Source of the DNA: Streptococcus sp. A12
GTDB taxonomy: Bacteria; Bacillota; Bacilli; Lactobacillales; Streptococcaceae
Assembly (NCBI RefSeq): GCF_905372335.1
Contig: NZ_CAJPOU010000042.1
Span: 1-11,283, forward strand
Direction of reading: 5' to 3'
DNA length: 11,283 nucleotides
Shown here: positions 6,521-11,283 of the stretch, piece by piece
Position numbering within the stretch: position 1 is the stretch's first letter
Layout of the letters: every line of letters begins with the position of its first letter
Notes under the pieces: model-generated
The model's input: the letters and a program-made list of their open reading frames with translations, nothing else
The model's database searches: none
Told to the model about the DNA's origin: nothing
Position numbers and translations under genes: made by a program

Positions 6521-7738
6521 TTACTCAGCGGGAACTTCTTCGTGTTGCTCGGTTACAACTGCACTCTCATCAGAATCTGTCGAGTTAGCATAAGCTTCTT
6601 CTGTTTTGTTCCCTTCACCTTCTTCTTTTTCTTTCTTTTCCTGAGCTAAAGTAGCCATTGTTTCTGCATTGTAACTGTATATACCTGCTTCCATGTCAAT
6701 GACACTGTCATCTTCAATTAGCTTGCGAATTTGATTGTAATAAGGCAATTTACGCTTGATCTGAGATACAGGCACTAAAACCTTTGTGCCATCCTTCATG
6801 GTCAGTGTCACTAAATCCTTAGTCACCTTGCTCGGTGTCAAGTCCACTGACTCAATTTCATCGCGCACAGAAGATGGTATTTTCCCCAGTTGTTTGACGA
6901 ATTGTCGGACCAATTCTCGATCAGAAAAACGAACGGCTAGGTAAGCCTTGGGAAGCTGATCAGCAGCAACTGGTGTCTCTACCACTTCCCCATTTTCTAA
7001 AATGGGATAGTGATCTTCCTCCGTCACATAGTAACCAAAGACCTGGTGTTCCTCAACCTGAACCTTAAACGTCGTAGGGAAGGCATAAGTCATCGAAATA
7101 TCTTTGACCCACGGACTCGCTGCCTTCATATTGGCAAGATAGCGATCCCGATTCAAAAAAGTTGTCAAGGTATAATCCCGATCATGGATCTGACTCTTTT
7201 CAAACAACAAAGTCTGATCCGCATTTTTATTCCCTGAGAATTCGATGATTTTTTGCTTAGCTAAGGGTGTTAAAAGATAGACAGAAAAGACTGCAATCAA
7301 GGTACTGATCACCAAAACAGGAATAGCTCGATAGATGTGACGTCTCGCAATCTGACCTTCCTTTTTGGCCTTCTTCGCTAGTTCCTCTTCTTCGAACCTA
7401 TCTTCTGAAGGCTCTGTTAGGTAGATGATTTTTTCTTCTTCATTCTCTTCGTCTATTTCATCAGGAAGAGTTTCTTGCAATCCCTCCTCAGCTACATCAG
7501 CTACGTTCTCATCTTCCTCTACTTCTGCAGACTCGGCATCTTGCCCATCTGCTTCTGGATCTTCAGAAGGAGTTTTTTGATTCAGAAGTTCCTGTCTTTC
7601 CTTCTCTTCTTGTGCCTTCTTTTCTTTTTCTTCTTGCTCTTCTATTTGTTTTTTCTTTTGATACTCCTGGTTCCGTCTCTGCCATTCAGAGAGCTTCGTG
7701 ACTTCCTTAGGAGTTTTTGGGTTCTTCTTATCCGTCAT
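6521..7738 (-). CDS. divIB: Cell division protein DivIB/FtsQ
   Basis: Bitopic divisome protein that forms a complex with FtsL and DivIC and regulates septal peptidoglycan synthesis. The 405-residue protein has a long charged cytoplasmic N-terminus rich in Lys, Glu and Gln (1-135, with a coiled-coil-like run at about 20-52 and an acidic stretch at about 57-120). One membrane helix follows (about 138-157, IPVLVISTLIAVFSVYLL). The extracellular part has a POTRA domain (about 160-232), a beta domain (about 233-355) and a Glu/Ser/Thr-rich tail (about 365-405). The N-terminal extension and acidic tail are typical of streptococcal DivIB and absent from E. coli FtsQ. The ATG overlaps the murG stop as ATGA (7735-7738) and is preceded by AAAAGGAAA. 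It is the last gene before a terminator. Confidence 0.96.
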   Translation of the reverse strand: MTDKKNPKTPKEVTKLSEWQRRNQEYQKKKQIEEQEEKEKKAQEEKERQELLNQKTPSEDPEADGQDAESAEVEEDENVADVAEEGLQETLPDEIDEENEEEKIIYLTEPSEDRFEEEELAKKAKKEGQIARRHIYRAIPVLVISTLIAVFSVYLLTPLAKQKIIEFSGNKNADQTLLFEKSQIHDRDYTLTTFLNRDRYLANMKAASPWVKDISMTYAFPTTFKVQVEEHQVFGYYVTEEDHYPILENGEVVETPVAADQLPKAYLAVRFSDRELVRQFVKQLGKIPSSVRDEIESVDLTPSKVTKDLVTLTMKDGTKVLVPVSQIKRKLPYYNQIRKLIEDDSVIDMEAGIYSYNAETMATLAQEKKEKEEGEGNKTEEAYANSTDSDESAVVTEQHEEVPAE

Positions 7739-8805
7739 TTTTTCCTTTTATTAATTTCTTGATGGACTAGGTTATAAAATTCATCCAAGGAAAGCAATTC
7801 ATTCGAATCCTTCATCGCTTGATGATAGCTTTCTGCCCCTTGGAATATTTTATCCATCGTTTCTTGCAACCGATCCATGCTCAAATCTGGCTCAGCGATG
7901 GTTTCTGCATAACCTTTTTCCACAAAGTATTGAGCATTTTCAATCTGATCTCCCCGACTAGCCTCTTTCCCTAGGGGAACGATGATATGGAGCTTATTCA
8001 TGGCCAAGAGTTCAAAAATCGTATTGGCACCTCCACGAGTCACTACTAGGTCTGCCTTTTGGAGCAAAGGAAGATAGTGATCCGTCACGTAGTCCACGCG
8101 ATAAAGATGAGGTGCTTGTTCATTCAAAGAGGAGGCCCCTGTCAAATTAATGACATTGTATCTTGCTAGCAAGGTTTCTCGATTTTTTGTGACAAACTCA
8201 TTGAACACTCGTGCACCAGCAGACCCACCCACAAAGAGAAGGGTTGGCAACTGTGGATCAAATTGAGCAAATACTGCTTCCAATTCTTGTGGGATTGGAA
8301 GTTGTTCCTGACGAACCTTGGTCACAGCTCCCACATGTTGGGCTTTCACTAGACTTTTCGGCTGCTCAAAGGTTGTGAACATTTTCGTTGCAAACTTATA
8401 GGCAATTTTATTGGCCAAGCCCATTGAACGGTCAGATTCGTGGACCAATACAGGAACGAAGCAAAGTCGCGCAGCCACTACCGGAGGAACTGAAACGAAG
8501 CCTCCTTTAGAAAACAAAACCTGCGGCCGTACACGAAGCATGATCCAAATCGATTGGAGAATTCCCCAGAAGACCTTGAAAATATCCAACATATTTTGCC
8601 AAGAAAAATAACGGCGCAACTTGCCCGTTGCAATCGAATGGAAATGGATGTCCAAGCCAGACTTAAAAATCTCTTGGTGTTCAATCCCCTTCTTGTCCCC
8701 AATATAATGAACTTCCCAACCGTCCTCGATGAAGCGAGGGATGAGGAGAAGATTCAAGGTCACATGCCCAACTGTACCTCCCCCTGTAAATACTATTTTT
8801 TTCAT
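7735..8805 (-). CDS. murG: MurG, lipid II-forming GlcNAc transferase
   Basis: GT-B glycosyltransferase at the inner membrane face that transfers GlcNAc from UDP-GlcNAc to lipid I, making lipid II. The 356-residue protein has the N-terminal glycine loop as GGGTVGHV (8-15) followed by TLNLL, instead of the more common GGTGGHV followed by proline. SKGGFVSVPPVVAA (99-112) and VHESDRSMGLANKIA (121-135) form the acceptor side. The C-terminal glycine loop is GGSAGARVFN (193-202), and the UDP-GlcNAc site includes TRGGANTIFELLA (256-268) and ASRGDQIENA (282-291). The start is 1 nt after the murD stop, with only a weak ribosome site (GAAGAG within the murD end), so coupling to murD is likely. It overlaps divIB by 4 nt. 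Family assignment is secure. Confidence 0.98.
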   Translation of the reverse strand: MKKIVFTGGGTVGHVTLNLLLIPRFIEDGWEVHYIGDKKGIEHQEIFKSGLDIHFHSIATGKLRRYFSWQNMLDIFKVFWGILQSIWIMLRVRPQVLFSKGGFVSVPPVVAARLCFVPVLVHESDRSMGLANKIAYKFATKMFTTFEQPKSLVKAQHVGAVTKVRQEQLPIPQELEAVFAQFDPQLPTLLFVGGSAGARVFNEFVTKNRETLLARYNVINLTGASSLNEQAPHLYRVDYVTDHYLPLLQKADLVVTRGGANTIFELLAMNKLHIIVPLGKEASRGDQIENAQYFVEKGYAETIAEPDLSMDRLQETMDKIFQGAESYHQAMKDSNELLSLDEFYNLVHQEINKRKK

Positions 8806-8806
8806 A

Positions 8807-10159
8807 TTATTTTTTCAACTCTTCTACTGTTTTAAGGAACTCATCGCCCCGTACTTCGAAATTCGCGTACATATCCCAGCTGGCATTGGCTGGACTAAGC
8901 AAGACGATATCACCTGGCTCAGCTATTTCAAAGGCTTTGCGCGTTGCATCTGCCACATCCGTCGCATCTAGATAAGCCACACCCGCTTGATCCGCTGCTC
9001 GTTTCACCCGTTCAGCAGACTCTCCAAGGATGACCATCTTTTTAAGACCATTAATATCTGGCACCAATTCGTCAAACTCATTGCCTCGGTCCAAGCCACC
9101 AGCGATTAAGATGACATGAGCGTTATCAAAGCCAGACAAGGCTTTTTGGGTTGCTAAGATGTTGGTAGACTTGCTATCATTGTAGAATTTCACCCCTTCA
9201 ATCTCAACTACATACTGCAAGCGGTGCTTCACCCCACCAAAGGCTGATAAGGTTTCTTGGATAGTTTGATTGTCAACACCACGAAGTTTGGCCACTGCAA
9301 TGGTAGCTAAGGCATTTTCTACATTGTGGCTACCTGGTACTCCGATTTGGTCTGCTCGCATAACGGCTTCACCACGAAAGTAAAGGACACCATCCTCTAA
9401 ATATGCTCCATCCACCTTTTCTTGGGTTGAAAACGGCACCACAGTAGCCTCTGTTTGCTGAGCCAAGTCTTTGGCTAGATCTTGGTTAAAGTTTAGTACC
9501 ACAAAATCCTTGACAGTCATATTCTTTTGAATCGCCCATTTTGCAGCTACATAGCCTTCGAAAGATCCATGGTAATCCAAGTGGGTCGGCATCAGATTGG
9601 TAATGACTGCGATTTCTGGATGGAAGGCTTCAATCCCCATTAATTGGAAAGAAGATAATTCCATTACCAATGTGTCTTTCGCTGTCGCTGTTTGAGCGAC
9701 TTGACTAGCTGGAAAACCAATATTTCCAGACAAGAGACCGTTTTGTCCAGCGGCCGTTAATACTTCTCCAATCATGGTAGTGGTGGTTGTTTTTCCGTTT
9801 GAACCAGTGATTCCGATGATTGGCGCTTCTGAAATGAGGTAGGCCAATTCAACTTCGGTCAAAACAGGGATGCCTTTTTCAAGGGCCCGTTCAACCATAG
9901 GATTCGTGTAAGGAATTCCAGGATTCTTCACCATCACTGCAAAGTCTTCATCCAAGAGTTCCAGAGGATGTCCTCCTGTCACGACTTTGATTCCTTCTTC
10001 CAGTAAACTTTGGGCTGCAGGATTTTCTTCAAAGGCTTTGCCATCATTCACCGTTACGATAGCTCCTAGGTGATCGAGTAGTCGCGCTGCAGATTCTCCA
10101 GACTTAGCCAATCCTAAAACAAGGACTTTTTTATTTTTAAATGTTTCAATGACGTTCAT
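8807..10159 (-). CDS. murD: MurD, UDP-MurNAc-L-Ala:D-Glu ligase
   Basis: Cytoplasmic ATP-dependent Mur ligase that adds D-glutamate to UDP-MurNAc-L-alanine. The 450-residue protein contains the N-terminal UDP-binding Rossmann domain (VLVLGLAKSGESAARLL, 12-28), the P-loop GITGSNGKTT (116-125, Lys123), the central TNLMPTHLDYHG block (187-198) and a Lys in AAKWAIQKN (Lys207) that probably corresponds to the carbamylated lysine. NVENALATIAVA (279-290), HRLQ (312-315) and NDSKSTN (327-333) follow; the C-terminal domain has LIAGGLDRGNEF and LSPANASWDMY (421-431). The length is normal. The ATG at 10159 has the ribosome site GGAGAG with 9-nt spacing. It is the first gene of the murD-murG-divIB unit, 1 nt upstream of murG. 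Confidence 0.99.
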   Translation of the reverse strand: MNVIETFKNKKVLVLGLAKSGESAARLLDHLGAIVTVNDGKAFEENPAAQSLLEEGIKVVTGGHPLELLDEDFAVMVKNPGIPYTNPMVERALEKGIPVLTEVELAYLISEAPIIGITGSNGKTTTTTMIGEVLTAAGQNGLLSGNIGFPASQVAQTATAKDTLVMELSSFQLMGIEAFHPEIAVITNLMPTHLDYHGSFEGYVAAKWAIQKNMTVKDFVVLNFNQDLAKDLAQQTEATVVPFSTQEKVDGAYLEDGVLYFRGEAVMRADQIGVPGSHNVENALATIAVAKLRGVDNQTIQETLSAFGGVKHRLQYVVEIEGVKFYNDSKSTNILATQKALSGFDNAHVILIAGGLDRGNEFDELVPDINGLKKMVILGESAERVKRAADQAGVAYLDATDVADATRKAFEIAEPGDIVLLSPANASWDMYANFEVRGDEFLKTVEELKK

Positions 10160-10190
10160 AGCTTTTTTCTCTCCAATTTGTTCACCTTCT

Positions 10191-10219
10191 ATTTTACCCT
10201 TTTTTAGACAAATTAAAAA
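10191..10219 (-). promoter_or_regulatory. Candidate promoter of murD-murG-divIB
   Basis: On the minus strand TAAAAT (10191-10196) is 17 bp from TTTTTA (10214-10219), a weak -35 with three matches to TTGACA. It is the best candidate in the short gap between the strong upstream terminator and murD and would give a leader of about 25 nt. A separate promoter is expected because the upstream unit ends at the hairpin at 10278-10320, but the exact boxes are uncertain. Confidence 0.4.
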
Positions 10220-10277
10220 GCCTTAAGACAGCAAAAGAAGCAACACGTATAAAAATGACCGCTTCAGCATCTTTCAT

Positions 10278-10320
10278 AAAAAAGAGTCGCCATGATTTTC
10301 TATCACAACAACTCTTTTTT
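10278..10320 (-). terminator. Strong intrinsic terminator of the typA unit
   Basis: The minus-strand transcript can form a 19-bp hairpin: arm 10302-10320 (A-run, GAGTTGTTGTGAT) pairs with arm 10278-10296 around a 5-nt loop (AGAAA, 10297-10301) and ends in six T residues. Several G-U pairs fall in the middle of the stem; on the plus strand these become A-C mismatches, so the structure works only for minus-strand RNA. It lies about 20 nt after the stop of the small membrane protein gene. Confidence 0.88.
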
Positions 10321-10340
10321 ATGGAGACAAGATCTCCTGT

Positions 10341-10607
10341 CTATTCTGATTTATCCAAGCGTTTAGAAGACTTGGTCGGCAATCGCGAAATATCAACGAG
10401 GGCCAGGTAGCCTACAAAAGCAAGGAAGGCGCCCACAAAAAATTCTGAAGGCAATTGGAAGATTTGGAAAATCGCTAAGCAAAGGAGGATGACCAAAGAG
10501 ACCAACAATACGACTAAGGTAACTACATTCAGAGTTCCTCTGATGCTCTTTGGAGCTGCAAAAAGGTAAAAAAGGAGGATCAAAATACCTATAATCAAAT
10601 AAACCAT
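10341..10607 (-). CDS. Small membrane protein, DUF3165-like
   Basis: An 88-residue integral membrane protein of unknown function. Three hydrophobic segments are visible: 2-18 (VYLIIGILILLFYLFAA), about 26-50 (NVVTLVVLL onward) and about 55-72. A short cytoplasmic-looking basic and polar tail follows (RLPTKSSKRLDKSE, 75-88). No catalytic motif, lipobox or Cys/His pattern is seen. It resembles, from memory, the streptococcal DUF3165 family found between typA and murD; this could not be checked. The start is well supported by AAAGGAG about 8 nt before the ATG at 10607, and it follows typA by 22 nt. It ends at a strong terminator, so it is probably co-transcribed with typA rather than with the cell-wall genes downstream. 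Function should not be inferred from murD proximity alone. Confidence 0.85.
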   Translation of the reverse strand: MVYLIIGILILLFYLFAAPKSIRGTLNVVTLVVLLVSLVILLCLAIFQIFQLPSEFFVGAFLAFVGYLALVDISRLPTKSSKRLDKSE

Positions 10608-10629
10608 TTTGTCACTCCTTTCTTATTTC

Positions 10630-11283
10630 TTATTCAGCTGCAGCTGATTTTTTCTTTTTGTTTGCTTTTTCGCGTTCTGCCTTATTCAAGATTTGTTTAC
10701 GTAGACGGATTGATTCAGGTGTTACTTCCATGTACTCATCGTCGTTCAAGAACTCGAGTGATTCTTCAAGCGTCAAGATACGAGGAGTCTTGATAACCGC
10801 TGTTTGGTCCTTAGTAGCGGAACGAACGTTGGTCATTTGTTTAGCCTTCGTGATGTTAACAGTCAAGTCATTTTCACGAGAGTTTTCACCGATGATCATT
10901 CCTTCGTAAACCTCAGTACCTGGGTTGACAAAGATAGTACCACGTTCTTCGATAGACATGATAGAGTAGGTTGTAGCCTTACCAGCATCGATCGAAACAA
11001 GGGCACCACGGTGACGTCCACCAATTTCTCCTGGAATCAATGGCAAGTATTGATCGAAGGTATGGTTCATGATCCCGTAACCACGAGTCATTGACAAGAA
11101 CTCAGTTGAGTATCCAATCAAACCACGCGCAGGAACTAGGAAGACCAAACGAGTTTGACCATTACCAGTTGAAATCATATCCAACATTTCACCCTTACGT
11201 TCAGAAAGGCTTTGGATAACAGATCCTTGGTATTCTTCTGGAGTATCGATTTGCACGCGCTCAAATGGCTCGCACTTCACACC
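10630..11283 (-). CDS. typA: Translational GTPase TypA/BipA, C-terminal part (partial)
   Basis: Ribosome-associated EF-G-like GTPase involved in 50S assembly and stress or cold adaptation. The frame is open to the window edge at 11283, leaving 217 C-terminal residues; the GTPase domain is outside the window. The visible part starts GVKCEPFERVQIDTPEEYQG, then shows the EF-G domain V-like region with VPARGLIGYSTEFLSMTRGYG and GEIGGRHRGALVS. The BipA-specific C-terminal domain follows (ERGTIFVNPGTEVYEGMIIGE, NDLTVNITKAKQMTNVRS, RILTLEESLEFLNDDEYMEVTPESIRLRK), including the conserved K/N/R-rich stretch that contacts rRNA. The protein ends in a Lys-rich, Ala-ending tail (KKKKSAAAE). A GTG at 11278-11280 is an internal valine, not a start. 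The gene is followed by the small membrane protein gene and a terminator. Confidence 0.97.
   Translation of the reverse strand, partial: GVKCEPFERVQIDTPEEYQGSVIQSLSERKGEMLDMISTGNGQTRLVFLVPARGLIGYSTEFLSMTRGYGIMNHTFDQYLPLIPGEIGGRHRGALVSIDAGKATTYSIMSIEERGTIFVNPGTEVYEGMIIGENSRENDLTVNITKAKQMTNVRSATKDQTAVIKTPRILTLEESLEFLNDDEYMEVTPESIRLRKQILNKAEREKANKKKKSAAAE

Noticed and set aside
8554..8971. Plus-strand frames across the murG-murD junction
   Set aside because: They cross two secure minus-strand genes and show no motif; they reflect reverse-complement codon bias.
10323..10337. Inverted repeat GGAGA-CAAGA-TCTCC just after the small membrane protein gene
   Set aside because: Only 5 bp arms with no T-run after it; the real terminator is the larger hairpin next to it. 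An operator role cannot be supported.
11278..11280. GTG as a start for a 216-residue protein
   Set aside because: The reading frame continues upstream (Gly before Val) and matches the interior of TypA, so it is an internal valine in a truncated gene.
1..11283. Mobile element, CRISPR array, tRNA/rRNA gene, defence or toxin-antitoxin system
   Set aside because: No transposase or integrase, no direct-repeat arrays, no tRNA cloverleaf; all genes are conserved housekeeping genes of a continuous syntenic block.

Overview
This window is an ordinary low-GC Gram-positive chromosome segment carrying the downstream half of a Streptococcus division and cell-wall (dcw) cluster. All genes lie on the minus strand, so transcription runs from position 11283 towards position 1. 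Streptococcus is suggested by the gene order divIVA-ylmH-ylmG-sepF-ylmE-ftsZ-ftsA-divIB-murG-murD, by the streptococcal form of the MurG glycine loop (GGGTVGHV followed by TLNLL), by the small DUF3165-like membrane protein between typA and murD, and by the T-box-controlled ileS after divIVA. From memory, the murD-murG-divIB block is separate from ftsA in S. pneumoniae. The contiguous arrangement here therefore points to another streptococcal lineage, but the species cannot be fixed by eye.

Layout in transcription order. (1) The 3' part of typA/bipA (from 11283) is followed 22 nt later by a small three-helix membrane protein; both end at a strong hairpin terminator (10278-10320). (2) murD, murG and divIB are packed with a 1-nt gap and a 4-nt overlap, behind a weak candidate promoter. 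They end at a compact terminator (6465-6485). (3) An extended -10 promoter directly after that terminator drives ftsA, ftsZ, ylmE, sepF, ylmG, ylmH and divIVA. These seven genes are separated by -4 to +15 nt, often with the stop codon inside or touching the next Shine-Dalgarno sequence or start. (4) After divIVA there is no independent terminator. An isoleucine T-box leader (about 297-520) with its own attenuator precedes ileS, whose first 89 codons are in the window.

Together the genes connect cytoplasmic peptidoglycan precursor synthesis (MurD, MurG) with the division machine: FtsZ ring, its membrane anchors FtsA and SepF, the DivIB periplasmic scaffold, and DivIVA at curved membrane. They are accompanied by the conserved ylm accessory genes (a PLP-homeostasis protein, a YggT-type membrane protein and an S4 RNA-binding protein). 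No mobile element, CRISPR array, tRNA, rRNA or defence system was seen. Nothing looks like a new multi-gene system. The most useful second looks are the regulatory junctions and the uncharacterised small membrane protein.
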